From Woeseiaceae bacterium (GTDB lineage Bacteria > Pseudomonadota > Gammaproteobacteria > Steroidobacterales > Woeseiaceae): a stretch of DNA of 64,000 nucleotides. The notes under the pieces are model-generated. The model did not search any database, had not been told where the DNA came from, and saw only the letters and a program-made list of their open reading frames with translations. This document shows, piece after piece, positions 18,483-27,602 of the stretch. The translations under genes and the position numbers were made by a program. The stretch's first letter is position 1; every line of letters starts with the position of its first letter. Location of the stretch: the NCBI GenBank assembly GCA_024640315.1, contig JAHEFF010000001.1, positions 62,001 through 126,000 of the forward strand. The letters are read 5' to 3'.

Positions 18483-19034
18483 TCACCAAAGCACGGTCGA
18501 CTTTTTAGCTTTTCTGTCTCTGGTTAGCCGGCGTTTCATGCGCAGGTGCAATTGCTGCCGTTTGCGGTCGATGCGATCACGTCTTACCGCGCCATCGTGA
18601 CCCGTCTTGAATCGATTGTCGTAGTTTTCCCGGAATTTACAGAAATCATCGTAAGCTTCACGGGTGTGGTGTAACTCTTTAACGACCAACTCGATAATGA
18701 TGACATCGTCGAGATAGCCAATCACCGGAATATGATCCGGCACGATATCTTCCGGGTCACCGAAATAAACAAATGCCGCCAGCATTCGCTCACGATCATC
18801 GATGGGCAGCGACCACTCGTCGTCTTTTAGCATGGAGAGCATCGTTTCGAGTTGCGGAATGCGTTTTGATACGAAATCGGGCAGCGGCTCCTCGTTCTTG
18901 ATTTCATCAAGCACGTCGCCGATTGCCTCTATGATCTCGGATTCCTCGGCATGACGAACCGCATCGCGGGACTTTTTGAGGGCCTCACGAAAAAATTTCA
19001 GGTCACGATTGCTCAGTTCAAGCGTGAATCTCAT
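18483..19034 (-). CDS. YkvA/DUF1232-like protein
   Basis: 183 residues. The recognisable part is FVYFGDPEDIVPDHIPVIGYLDD near residues 88-110, the signature of the YkvA (DUF1232) family, where the segment is usually membrane-associated. The N-terminal half is acidic and helical, and the C-terminus is strongly basic (RRDRIDRKRQQLHLRMKRRL), which could bind nucleic acid or acidic lipid. No function is established. The gene is convergent with fabH. The basic tail is unusual compared with the short typical YkvA proteins. Confidence 0.75.
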   Translation of the reverse strand: MRFTLELSNRDLKFFREALKKSRDAVRHAEESEIIEAIGDVLDEIKNEEPLPDFVSKRIPQLETMLSMLKDDEWSLPIDDRERMLAAFVYFGDPEDIVPDHIPVIGYLDDVIIIELVVKELHHTREAYDDFCKFRENYDNRFKTGHDGAVRRDRIDRKRQQLHLRMKRRLTRDRKAKKSTVLW

Positions 19035-19157
19035 AGGTGTTCAGGGGGGCGGTGATCAGGACGATAAGGCTACCCGCCCGGGCAAGAGCGGTCAACGCGG
19101 AAAAAGACCAGTAATTCAAGCACCTCAGGGCAGTGTTTAAGACGCTTCTGTGAAATA

Positions 19158-19841
19158 ATGGCGGCTAAATCTGAATATTCCGGCTACATCGTGAAACTTG
19201 TCATTGGAAATAAAAATTACTCCTCCTGGTCGTTACGGGCGTGGTTCCTGATGAAGGAGGCCGGCTTTGAGTTTGAAGAGCACCGGATTCCGTTGAATAC
19301 CGATTCGACCAACGCCGAAATCGCCAAATACTCGCCAGCCGGACGTGTTCCGATATTGCTGCTGGATGACCAGGCGATTTGGGATACGTATGCGATTGCC
19401 GAAACCCTGAATGAGCGCTGGCCCGATAAGAAAATCTGGCCAGAGGACCCTGTGGCACGGGCGCATGCCCGGTCAGTCAGCGCAGAAATGCACTCGGGAT
19501 TTGCAGCGTTACGTGAAGCAATGCCTATGAATTGCCGGGCGATGGGCCGTAAAGTGACGTTAGCGGATGAAGTTGCCGCGGACATTGACCGGATCTTTGC
19601 CATCTGGACCGATTGTCGCCATCGCTATGAATCCGCTGGTGAATGGTTGTTTGGTAAATTTAGTGTCGCCGACGCAATGTTTGCACCGGTCGTTCTGCGG
19701 TTTAGAACGTACGGTATTAATCTGTCGGAATCGGCGAGTGTTTATCCGAAGAGATTGTTGGAAAGCCCCGCAATTCAGGACTGGCTCCTGGAAAGCGAAT
19801 CTGAAATTGAAGTAATCAGTCAGGACGAGACAGGACAGTGA
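19158..19841 (+). CDS. glutathione S-transferase family protein
   Basis: 227 residues from ATG 19158. A GTG at 19191 would start the protein at VKLVIGNKNYSSWSLR, the usual beginning of this subfamily, so the first 11 residues may not be translated. The thioredoxin-like domain carries YSSWSLR, whose serine is a likely catalytic residue, and the cis-proline loop GRVPILL. The helical C-terminal domain follows from residue 95. It is a cytoplasmic thiol-transfer or detoxification enzyme of unknown substrate. The stop overlaps the downstream transpeptidase start by 4 bases (GTGA). Confidence 0.88.
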   Translation: MAAKSEYSGYIVKLVIGNKNYSSWSLRAWFLMKEAGFEFEEHRIPLNTDSTNAEIAKYSPAGRVPILLLDDQAIWDTYAIAETLNERWPDKKIWPEDPVARAHARSVSAEMHSGFAALREAMPMNCRAMGRKVTLADEVAADIDRIFAIWTDCRHRYESAGEWLFGKFSVADAMFAPVVLRFRTYGINLSESASVYPKRLLESPAIQDWLLESESEIEVISQDETGQ

Positions 19842-20860
19842 AATCAGTAATTAAACTCGTTAGTGGATCCATAGCGCTCGTCCTGGCGGTATTGCCGCCC
19901 GGTGCAGTTGCCGAGGTCTACGACCTCCCGCCTGAAGGCAATGACGTGGTCGGTGCGCTGACGACCGTCATTGCACGCGACGACGATACCTTGCTCGATA
20001 TTGCGCGCCGTCACGGGCTCGGTTACGAGGACATCGTGCGTGCGAATCCTGACGTCGATACATGGTTGCCGGGTGAGGGCACTGAAGTCACATTGCCTAC
20101 TCGCTATGTATTGCCACCTGGCCCGCGTCGTGGTGTCGTGCTGAACCTCGCTGAATACCGTCTTTATTATTACCCGACCCCTGAGGCTGGACAGCCGGCG
20201 GTGGTCATGACATATCCGATCAGCATCGGCCGTATGGACTGGGAAACGCCTCTCGGTCGTACGACCATTGTTTCCAAGATGCGCAATCCAAGCTGGTATC
20301 CGCCGGAGTCCATTCGTGCAGAGCACGCAGCGGACGGGGATCCACTGCCCCGTATCGTGCCGCCGGGGCCTCAGAATCCGCTTGGTGACTATGCAATGCG
20401 GCTGGGGCTTCCCGGCTACCTGATCCATGGCACCAACAGGCCGGACGGTGTTGGCATGCGCGTGACGCATGGCTGTATTCGCATGTTCCCTGAGGATATC
20501 GACTACCTGTTCGGGCGGGTCGATGTGAATACCTCCGTAAGGATTATCAATGAGCCCGTGAAGGTTGGCTGGAATGGTGATGAACTGGTTATCGAGGTCC
20601 ACAAGACACTCGAATTCAACCTGCCAGAGTCAGAGCCGAATGCTGAAGTAATGACAGATGCTGATCAGCCGGTTGTTGAGCCACCGGTGATTCGCAATGC
20701 GCTGACGGCATTGACGGAGCAGTTTGTGGCTGCGACGAATGAACAGCCCGGTATGCTCGACTGGGACAAGGCGGAAGATTTACTCGCCCGCGCTGACGGC
20801 ATACCTGCAGTTGCCGGGCGCAAAATAAAAGACGCCGCGACAAGCGCGGCGTCAGAATAA
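19838..20860 (+). CDS. L,D-transpeptidase (YkuD family) with LysM-like N-terminus
   Basis: 340 residues, starting at a GTG that overlaps the upstream stop. A signal peptide (cleavage near residue 25, PGAVAEV) is followed by a LysM-like region (about residues 40-85, DDTLLDIARRHGLGYEDI) and a YkuD catalytic domain. The active-site motif HGTNRPDGVGMRVTHGCIRM is near residues 195-215, with the nucleophilic cysteine near 212. Family members of the ErfK/YbiS type attach Lpp-type lipoproteins to peptidoglycan. A lipoprotein ending in lysine is encoded just downstream on the other strand. The C-terminal 70 residues are an extra helical extension. Confidence 0.92.
   Translation: MKSVIKLVSGSIALVLAVLPPGAVAEVYDLPPEGNDVVGALTTVIARDDDTLLDIARRHGLGYEDIVRANPDVDTWLPGEGTEVTLPTRYVLPPGPRRGVVLNLAEYRLYYYPTPEAGQPAVVMTYPISIGRMDWETPLGRTTIVSKMRNPSWYPPESIRAEHAADGDPLPRIVPPGPQNPLGDYAMRLGLPGYLIHGTNRPDGVGMRVTHGCIRMFPEDIDYLFGRVDVNTSVRIINEPVKVGWNGDELVIEVHKTLEFNLPESEPNAEVMTDADQPVVEPPVIRNALTALTEQFVAATNEQPGMLDWDKAEDLLARADGIPAVAGRKIKDAATSAASE
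20823..20853 (-). terminator. rho-independent terminator of the lipoprotein gene
   Basis: A perfect 9-base-pair stem (20831-20839 with 20845-20853, GACGCCGCG) with a 5-base loop is followed on the minus strand by TTTTATTTT. It terminates the lipoprotein gene 26 bases after its stop. It lies entirely inside the last codons of the convergent transpeptidase gene. Confidence 0.85.
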
Positions 20861-20878
20861 GCCTTTAGTAGTTTTTTC

Positions 20879-21181
20879 CTACTTGGCCTGTGACCTCTGG
20901 AACATACGTTCCAGGCGATCGCGGTTTGCATCACAGCAAGCCTGTGCCTCGGTCGCCGCCGACAGAGCCTGGTCTGCAGTGCTCTGAGCGCTGGCAGCTG
21001 CCTGTACTGCGCTGTCAGATGCTGCACGAGCTGCTTCTGCCGCAGATTTGGCCGCCGCTGCATCACGTGCTGCCGCATCGGCAGTAGCCTGTGCCGCGTC
21101 AACTGATGACTGGCTGGCGCAACCAGAGGCTACGCCCAGGACGAGCACGATGGCGCCCACTTTCAATACTTTCTTAATCAT
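20879..21181 (-). CDS. Lpp/OprI-like alanine-zipper lipoprotein
   Basis: 100 residues. The lipobox VASGC places the acylated cysteine near residue 21. The mature part is almost pure alanine-rich heptads (AAQATADAAARDAAAAKS...), as in the trimeric alanine-zipper coiled coils of Lpp and OprI, and ends in QAK. A C-terminal lysine is the residue that E. coli Lpp uses for covalent linkage to peptidoglycan. The convergent L,D-transpeptidase is the matching enzyme class. An AGAGGA ribosome binding site precedes the ATG. Two adjacent cysteines (ACCDANRD) near the C-terminus are unusual for Lpp and could crosslink subunits. Confidence 0.85.
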   Translation of the reverse strand: MIKKVLKVGAIVLVLGVASGCASQSSVDAAQATADAAARDAAAAKSAAEAARAASDSAVQAAASAQSTADQALSAATEAQACCDANRDRLERMFQRSQAK

Positions 21182-21508
21182 TGTCCAAATTTCCTCTGTT
21201 GGGATAAAACTGCAGGCGCATTATTTCGTAAAGTCACCTTGGCCGCAACGAAATTCATTGTTTTTCTTAGGATTGTCGCTCTTCGCAGACAAGTTTTTGT
21301 GTCTTTCGACCGTGCAGCGAGCGAAGTTTTATGGCGCCGGTGTCGGTTCTGAATTTTCACGGCTCATACGAACTCGACTTCGCTGATCCGTATTCTGTTC
21401 GTTGACACACGTCCCGCCGGTCACCGGGTCTGTTTTTAGTGTCCCTCGCAGGCATCGATCCGTCTCGACTGGTAACGCGCTGACCGCCGCCCGGACGAAT
21501 GAGATGTC
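21182..21508. other. intergenic region between lipoprotein gene and lexA promoter
   Basis: Divergent intergenic space. On the minus strand TTGCGG near 21243 and ATAATG near 21220 could be the lipoprotein promoter (spacer about 18). The frame open upstream of lexA from 21402 has no family similarity and is regarded as untranslated. No RNA gene was recognised. Confidence 0.4.
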
Positions 21509-21536
21509 TTGCCAAACCAAACTAACTGTATATAAT
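21509..21536 (+). promoter_or_regulatory. lexA operon promoter
   Basis: TTGCCA (21509-21514) and a perfect TATAAT (21531-21536) are separated by 16 bases. The transcription start would fall near 21543, at the left edge of the LexA box. Confidence 0.75.
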
Positions 21537-21543
21537 GCCACTA

Positions 21544-21559
21544 CTGTTTATTCATACAG
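21544..21559 (+). promoter_or_regulatory. LexA (SOS) box
   Basis: CTGT, 8 bases, ACAG: an exact match to the E. coli-type operator (CTGTTTATTCATACAG). It lies immediately after the -10 element and 11 bases before the lexA ATG, where bound LexA would block transcription of lexA and the downstream mutagenesis genes. Confidence 0.93.
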
Positions 21560-21569
21560 GTATGCTCAA

Positions 21570-22187
21570 ATGCGCCAACTGACCCCCAGGCAGAAGCAAA
21601 TTCTTGAATTAATTCAAGACTTTATAAATGAATTTGGAATGCCGCCCACCCGTGCCGAGATCGCTAAAGAGCTGGGTTTCAAATCTGCTAATGCGGCCGA
21701 GGAACATCTTCGTGCCCTGCAGAAAAAAGGGGTTCTGGATCTGATGCCCGGCGCCTCGAGAGGTATTCAGCTCAAGGATTCCCTGCGTGAACAGCTGGGT
21801 TTGCCCCTGATTGGCAGGGTTGCGGCCGGCAGCCCGATACTTGCCGAGGAGCATATCGAAACGCATTACCGGATCGACCCGGCGTTTTTTGATCCCAAAC
21901 CTCACTATCTCCTGCGTGTTCAGGGTATGAGTATGAAAAATGCCGGCATTCTCGACGGTGACCTTGTGGCGGTACACCGGACACCGGAAGTGCGCAGCCG
22001 GCAGATCGTTGTTGCGCGAGTTGAGGATGAAGTCACTGTCAAACGCTACCGGCAGGACGGGACGGTAGTCTGGTTGCTGCCCGAGAACGAGGACTTTGAG
22101 CCGATTCAGGTCGACCTGACCGTACAGGCAATGGTGATCGAGGGAGTGGTTGTTGGTGTGATCCGCGATGGTATTCCGCTCCACTGA
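21570..22187 (+). CDS. lexA: LexA repressor
   Basis: 205 residues from the ATG at 21570, which gives the canonical start [15 protein letters not shown]; the longer open frame reaches back through the promoter and operator. The N-terminal winged helix (residues 1-70) contacts the SOS box. The Ala-Gly self-cleavage site is in GRVAAGSP near residue 85, and the Ser (GMSMKNAG) and Lys (VTVKRY) of the dyad are near residues 120 and 157. LexA represses the SOS regulon until RecA filaments trigger cleavage. Here it heads an operon with imuA, imuB and dnaE2 and so controls that operon and itself. Confidence 0.96.
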   Translation: MRQLTPRQKQILELIQDFINEFGMPPTRAEIAKELGFKSANAAEEHLRALQKKGVLDLMPGASRGIQLKDSLREQLGLPLIGRVAAGSPILAEEHIETHYRIDPAFFDPKPHYLLRVQGMSMKNAGILDGDLVAVHRTPEVRSRQIVVARVEDEVTVKRYRQDGTVVWLLPENEDFEPIQVDLTVQAMVIEGVVVGVIRDGIPLH

Positions 22188-22200
22188 TGTGCTGATTTAA

Positions 22201-22845
22201 ATGTCCGACGCGCTTGAGAACTTGCTGACAAATCCACGCATCTGGCGAGGGCAGGCGCGGACAGAAGACCCGGGTTGGCAGGGTCTTGCCAGTGGTTACC
22301 CGAAACTCGACCAGCACCTGCCCGGCGGTGGCTGGCCGCAAAATGCATTAACCGAAATCCTGCTGGACCACTATGGTACCGGCGAATTACAGCTCCTGAT
22401 GCCGGCGCTGGCTAAGCTGAGTCAACCTCAAAATGATCAGAAGGATGGCAGGGAAGCCGGTTGGATTGCCTGGATAGCGCCGCCCTTTGAACCTTACCCA
22501 CCCGCATTGAAACAGTGGGGTGTCAATCTCTCACGGATCCTGATTGTCCGACCAAGGGGGGGGAAAGAGGCGTTATGGGCAGCTGAGCAAGCTTTGATTT
22601 CCGGGAATTGTGCGGCCGTTTTACTGTGGTCAAACGAACTCGATGACGTAGCAAGCCGTCGTTTGCAGCTTGCTGCAGGAGCGGGACAAAGCTGGGCAAT
22701 CGCTTTTCGTTCATTGCGGGCATTGTCACAGCCATCGGCTGCGGCGTTGCGTATCCGGCTCGATGCGGGCAAGCAAGGCACAGATCTCGGCATACTGAAG
22801 AGTCGCGGTGGCAGACCTGCCGTGGTGCAGGATTATGCGGGTTAA
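22201..22845 (+). CDS. imuA: translesion synthesis accessory protein ImuA
   Basis: 214 residues. ImuA is a RecA/SulA-like protein of the ImuA-ImuB-DnaE2 mutasome. The start matches family members (WRGQARTEDPGWQGLASGYPKLDQHLPGGGWP, here residues 14-45), including the GGGWPQNALTEIL stretch in the place of the RecA nucleotide-binding region. A canonical Walker A lysine is not obvious. It begins 13 bases after lexA and ends 3 bases before imuB, so the genes form one transcript. Confidence 0.9.
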   Translation: MSDALENLLTNPRIWRGQARTEDPGWQGLASGYPKLDQHLPGGGWPQNALTEILLDHYGTGELQLLMPALAKLSQPQNDQKDGREAGWIAWIAPPFEPYPPALKQWGVNLSRILIVRPRGGKEALWAAEQALISGNCAAVLLWSNELDDVASRRLQLAAGAGQSWAIAFRSLRALSQPSAAALRIRLDAGKQGTDLGILKSRGGRPAVVQDYAG

Positions 22846-22848
22846 GTT

Positions 22849-24519
22849 GTGGGCAACTCACGAAAACCACCGGCCCGTCTGCGGGAAGCCAACCCGACTC
22901 CCTCTTTAAAAAGCAAACAACGCAGACATCAGTCTGTACCTCTGCAACTAACGCTGGCAGAGGTTCCTCAGACAGAGCCTTCACTACTACCTGTTGTTCC
23001 TCTGCGGCAGTTGTGGCTTTGTGTTTATTTACCGGCACTACCGCTCGAGGCATTGATCGATACGCCCGAACCTGCGGCTGTTTTCGAAGAACAGCAGGGA
23101 ATACGAAAGATCCTGCTGGCGAATGCCAGTGCGCGTGCCGCCGGCATTGGTCCCGGTCTGACCATAAATGCGGCACTGGCCCTGTTTTCAGCGTTGCGTC
23201 TTGACGAGAGAAACCCGGTTCGGGAAGCACGTGTGCTTAAGGACCTGGCGGAATGGTCTGAGAAATTTACCTCTTTCGTTTGTGTAGAAGCACCTTCGGT
23301 ACTGCTACTGGAAATTGCCGGCAGCTTAACGTTGTTTGGTGGTATCAGGACCTTGCGACAACGCATCGTCAGAGAGCTGGATAGCCAGGGTTTTCATGCC
23401 GGTGTTGCGATTGCACCGACGCCACTTGCGGCAACCTGGCTGGCGCGAGCCGGGCGCAAGGTTTGTATCCGCGACCCGGGAAACCTGGCTGGCAGGCTCA
23501 GAACTCTGCCAGTGACCTGCCTGGGATGGCCAGATTCAATCACTGCATTGTTAAAGGGTATGGGCATTACTTCGGTCGGCGAGGCTTTGCGTTTACCCAG
23601 GCAAGGGTTTGCCAAGCGCTTTGGGGCAGGTCGGTTACTGGACCTCGATCGCGCTCTGGGGAGACTTCCTGATCCACGGGTGAGTTACCGGATGCCTGAA
23701 CGGTTTATCGCTGACTATGATTTGAATGAAGAAGAGAGTGATGCAGGTTTATTGCTGAATATCTGTCAGGAATTGCTGGCTCGGCTCGAGCGCTTCCTTT
23801 TGAGCCGGCAACTCGCAGTTCAAAACATTGATTTCAGTTTTTTTCACCTGCAAATGCCAGCGACAGGTTTGAGTATCGGTTGCGTACAGGCGGACAGAGC
23901 TGTGCAGCACTGGTTTGATTTGCTGGAGATAAAATTTGCTCGCCTGGCATTGCCGGCACCGGTGATCGCTATTCAATTATGCGCGGGGCAGGGTCAGCAG
24001 TTCACAGCAAAGTCAGGCATGTTGCAATTTGAAGGGCAGCACAAAAAACAGCAGAGCACATCGATCGCGCAGCTTGCGGAGAGGCTAAGTGCGCGCATTG
24101 GCGACGAATTGGTGCACGGTGTCATGGCTGTTGCCGAACATCGACCACAATATGCGTGGCAGCCCCGGAGCAACTTCGAAGATATACCGCATTGCGCTAA
24201 CGTTTCGTCCTGGCAGGTGAGTGCTCACAGTCCCGGGTTATTGGCAGAGGCTCACCGCACAAACAGCCTGGTGTTGCAAAGGCCGTTATGGGTACTGCAG
24301 GAGCCCGAGCTACTGGTTGTCGAGAGTGGAGTGCCTCATTACCAGGGACCTTTAAAGTTGCTCAAGGGACCTGAGCGTATCGAGACCGGCTGGTGGGACG
24401 ACGATGGTATTGCGCGGGATTACTACGTGGCCGTAAATCCAGCGGGCGTACATCTCTGGGTATACCGGAATCGCGATAAAGACAGGAACCGCTGGTTTTT
24501 GCATGGAAAATTTGGATGA
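22849..24519 (+). CDS. imuB: Y-family polymerase-like protein ImuB
   Basis: 556 residues, starting at GTG. ImuB looks like a Y-family DNA polymerase but has lost the catalytic site. The first motif reads LWLCVYLPALPLEALI near residue 55, without the acidic residues found in DinB/UmuC, so it acts as a hub that recruits DnaE2 to the clamp. The palm/fingers region and little-finger region are otherwise complete. The C-terminal part ends with the ImuB-typical GPERIETGWWDDDGIARDYY segment near residue 510. The last 4 bases overlap dnaE2 (ATGA). Confidence 0.93.
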   Translation: MGNSRKPPARLREANPTPSLKSKQRRHQSVPLQLTLAEVPQTEPSLLPVVPLRQLWLCVYLPALPLEALIDTPEPAAVFEEQQGIRKILLANASARAAGIGPGLTINAALALFSALRLDERNPVREARVLKDLAEWSEKFTSFVCVEAPSVLLLEIAGSLTLFGGIRTLRQRIVRELDSQGFHAGVAIAPTPLAATWLARAGRKVCIRDPGNLAGRLRTLPVTCLGWPDSITALLKGMGITSVGEALRLPRQGFAKRFGAGRLLDLDRALGRLPDPRVSYRMPERFIADYDLNEEESDAGLLLNICQELLARLERFLLSRQLAVQNIDFSFFHLQMPATGLSIGCVQADRAVQHWFDLLEIKFARLALPAPVIAIQLCAGQGQQFTAKSGMLQFEGQHKKQQSTSIAQLAERLSARIGDELVHGVMAVAEHRPQYAWQPRSNFEDIPHCANVSSWQVSAHSPGLLAEAHRTNSLVLQRPLWVLQEPELLVVESGVPHYQGPLKLLKGPERIETGWWDDDGIARDYYVAVNPAGVHLWVYRNRDKDRNRWFLHGKFG

Positions 24520-27500
24520 GCGCTTATGCTGAATTGCATGCACTCAGTAATTTCACTTTCCTGAGAGGCGCATCGCATCCGGAAGAACTTGTCGAGACTG
24601 CAGCCAGGCTTGGTTACGAGGCGCTGGCCATTACGGATGAGTGCACCGTCTCGGGCGTTGTACGGGCACACGTGGCAGCAAAAGAAAGTGGCTTGCAGAA
24701 ACTCATCATCGGCTCGGAGTTTCGCTTCGACACGGGTCTGAAGCTTGTCGTGTTGGCCAGAAACCGTGCGGGATATGCACAACTATGCAGGCTTATTTCC
24801 CGCGGCAGACGTGCGGCAAAGAAGGGTAGCTATAAAGTCACAGCGGAGGACTTCGCGGATGGGCTGAACAATTGTGTGGTGTTGTGGGTGCCCGATAATC
24901 AACTCCTGCTGGGAGCTGAGGACGCATGGATTCTCGATGCGTTCTGTGACCGATTGTGGATTGCAGTCGAGCTGCTCGCGGACGGTCTTGAACGCCTGCG
25001 CATGGAGCGCCTTCGCAACCTGGGTGAAGCACTCGACCTGCCACTTGTTGCAAGTGGTGATGTCCATATGCATTGCCGCGAGCGTCGCTTTCTGCAGGAT
25101 ACTGTGACCGCTATCCGTGAAGGGGTGACGCTCGATCGTGCTGGTTTTGCGTTGTATCCCAACGGTGAACGGTACCTGCGGCCCCGTGAGGTACTGGGCA
25201 GCATCTATCCCGGAGAGTGGTTGCAGGAGGCCTGTGTCGTTGCCGAGACAATTCAGTTTTCCCTTGATGAATTGCGTTACGAATACCCGAACGAACTGGT
25301 ACCGGATGGCGAAACATCGACTAGCTATTTGCGGAAGCTAACCGAGGAGGGGATGCGCAAGCGCTGGCCGGATCGGGTACCAGCAAAAGTCATGGCCCTG
25401 GTCGAGTACGAACTCAAACTGATTCGTGAACTTCAGTATGAACCTTACTTTCTGACGGTCTTTGACATCGTCGCTTTCGCCAGAAGCCAGGATATTTTGT
25501 GCCAGGGACGCGGCTCGGCGGCGAATTCAGCGGTGTGTTTTTGTCTCGGTATAACCGAGGTCGACCCGGAGCGCATGGCGACCCTGGTCGAACGTTTTAT
25601 CTCGAAGGAGCGCAACGAACCACCGGATATCGATGTCGACTTCGAGCATGAACGTCGCGAGGAAGTTATTCAGTACATCTACCGGAAGTATGGCAGGGAG
25701 AGGGCTGCGCTTGCGGCTACCGTCATTACTTATCGTCCACGCAGCGCCTTGCGGGATGTTGGCAAAGCATTGGGTTTGAGTGGTTTGCAGGTCGACAGGC
25801 TGGCGAAATCAATGCAGTGGTGGGATGGCACGGAAGTGGATGAAAGCCGGGTGCTGGAGGCCGGGCTTGATCCGGCAAGCCCTCTTATCAGGAGACTATT
25901 GTATCTTGTCCGTCACCTGATCGGGTTCCCGCGTCATCTGTCACAACACGTCGGCGGATTTGTCATTTCGAACGGACCGCTTTTCGAACTTGTTCCTGTC
26001 GAAAACGCGGCTATGGATGACCGCACTGTTATCCAGTGGGAGAAAAACGACCTCCAGGATTTAGGTCTTCTCAAGGTCGATGTGCTTGGTCTCGGCATGT
26101 TAACGGCGATACGCCGAAGCTTTGACCTTATTCGGGAGTTTGACGGTCGGGAATATACGCTTGCCACAGTGCCGGCTGAAGATCCGGTCGTTTACGACAT
26201 GATTTGTGAAGGTGACACGATGGGAGTTTTCCAGATCGAGTCGCGCGCACAGATGGCGATGTTGCCAAGGCTTAAGCCGCGTTGTTACTACGACCTCGTG
26301 ATCGAGGTGGCGATCATTCGACCTGGCCCAATTCAGGGTGACATGGTGCACCCCTACCTCCGGCGACGGAGTGGTGAGGAAGCTGTTGAATACCCGAGTG
26401 AGGAGGTCAGGGAAGTTTTGCAACGAACGCTGGGCGTGCCCATATTCCAGGAACAGGTGATGCAACTGGCTGTGGTCGCTGCGGGTTTTACCCCCGGAGA
26501 GGCCGATCGCCTGCGTCGTGCAATGGCTGCGTGGAAACGTCGTGGCGGGCTCGGGCCGTTCGAGAAAAAACTCACTGAGGGAATGCAGGCACGCGGCTAT
26601 ACAGAAGAATTTGCCAATCAGATTTTTAAACAGATCCTGGGTTTTGGTGAGTACGGTTTCCCTGAGTCACATTCCGCCAGTTTTGCATTGCTTGTGTATG
26701 TCTCCTGTTGGCTTAAACGTCATACGCCGGCAGCATTCACCTGCGCATTGCTGAACAGCCAGCCAATGGGTTTCTATTCAGCCTCACAGCTAACGCAGGA
26801 TGCGCGCAGACATGGCGTCGAAGTTCGCCCGGCCGATATCAATGAAAGTGGCTGGGACTCAAGCCTTGAACCTGCCGTTAATAGTGAGCCTGCCTTGCGG
26901 CTTGGATTGCGGCAGGTGAAAGGATTATCGGAGGAAGCGGGCCGCACAGTGGTCGCGCAAAGGGAACGCGCCTATCAAAGCGTCCAGGAGTTGCTGGAAA
27001 AAACCGGTTTGAACCGACGTGAACTGAGCGCACTGGCGGCCGCCGGTGCATTAAAGTCACTTGCCGGACACCGGCACAAGGTTCGCTGGACTGTCGCGGG
27101 TGTGGAAGAAACAACACCGTTGTTTTCATCGCTCGACCGGTACGAAGCTATTCCGATGCTGCGACGGCCAACTGAGGGGCAGGACATTGTTGCGGATTAC
27201 CAAAGCCTTGGATTGACGCTGGGGCGCCATCCACTGGCGTTGATTCGACCGTATCTGGACAGGCATCGCTATGTTTCGGCGAGTCGACTGGGCGAGATCA
27301 GTAACGGAAAACGAATCCGCATTGCCGGTCTGGTGATTACAAAGCAGCGTCCGGGAACAGCAAGTGGCGTAACATTTGTAACGCTCGAGGACGAAACGGG
27401 ATGCAGTAACCTGATCGTGTGGAAAAAAATCGCCGATGAGCAAAGGGACGTTCTGCTGAACGCCCGGTTGATGGGGGTGCAGGGGGAGCTACAGAAAGAA

Positions 27501-27590
27501 GGGAAAGTCATTCATGTGATCGCGAGGAGGCTCATCGATCACAGTGGGTTGCTAGGGGAGTTGACCGTTAATTCCAGGGATTTTCGCTGA
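24516..27590 (+). CDS. dnaE2: error-prone DNA polymerase III alpha subunit DnaE2
   Basis: 1024 residues, the DnaE2 size (replicative DnaE is about 1160). The start YAELHALSNFTFLRGASHPEE is typical of the PHP domain. The polymerase active-site aspartates are in PDIDVDFEHERRE near residue 370. An OB-fold nucleic acid domain is near residue 940 (RIAGLVITKQRPGTASGVTF), and the C-terminal tau-binding tail is missing as in other DnaE2 proteins. It carries out SOS-induced mutagenic bypass together with ImuA and ImuB. It is translationally coupled to imuB and is the last gene of the operon. Confidence 0.96.
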   Translation: MSAYAELHALSNFTFLRGASHPEELVETAARLGYEALAITDECTVSGVVRAHVAAKESGLQKLIIGSEFRFDTGLKLVVLARNRAGYAQLCRLISRGRRAAKKGSYKVTAEDFADGLNNCVVLWVPDNQLLLGAEDAWILDAFCDRLWIAVELLADGLERLRMERLRNLGEALDLPLVASGDVHMHCRERRFLQDTVTAIREGVTLDRAGFALYPNGERYLRPREVLGSIYPGEWLQEACVVAETIQFSLDELRYEYPNELVPDGETSTSYLRKLTEEGMRKRWPDRVPAKVMALVEYELKLIRELQYEPYFLTVFDIVAFARSQDILCQGRGSAANSAVCFCLGITEVDPERMATLVERFISKERNEPPDIDVDFEHERREEVIQYIYRKYGRERAALAATVITYRPRSALRDVGKALGLSGLQVDRLAKSMQWWDGTEVDESRVLEAGLDPASPLIRRLLYLVRHLIGFPRHLSQHVGGFVISNGPLFELVPVENAAMDDRTVIQWEKNDLQDLGLLKVDVLGLGMLTAIRRSFDLIREFDGREYTLATVPAEDPVVYDMICEGDTMGVFQIESRAQMAMLPRLKPRCYYDLVIEVAIIRPGPIQGDMVHPYLRRRSGEEAVEYPSEEVREVLQRTLGVPIFQEQVMQLAVVAAGFTPGEADRLRRAMAAWKRRGGLGPFEKKLTEGMQARGYTEEFANQIFKQILGFGEYGFPESHSASFALLVYVSCWLKRHTPAAFTCALLNSQPMGFYSASQLTQDARRHGVEVRPADINESGWDSSLEPAVNSEPALRLGLRQVKGLSEEAGRTVVAQRERAYQSVQELLEKTGLNRRELSALAAAGALKSLAGHRHKVRWTVAGVEETTPLFSSLDRYEAIPMLRRPTEGQDIVADYQSLGLTLGRHPLALIRPYLDRHRYVSASRLGEISNGKRIRIAGLVITKQRPGTASGVTFVTLEDETGCSNLIVWKKIADEQRDVLLNARLMGVQGELQKEGKVIHVIARRLIDHSGLLGELTVNSRDFR

Positions 27591-27602
27591 ATTTGACAGC
27601 CT

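Noticed and set aside
21402..21569. N-terminal extension of LexA by 56 residues
   Set aside because: It would translate the promoter and SOS box; the family start MRQLTPRQ matches the ATG at 21570.
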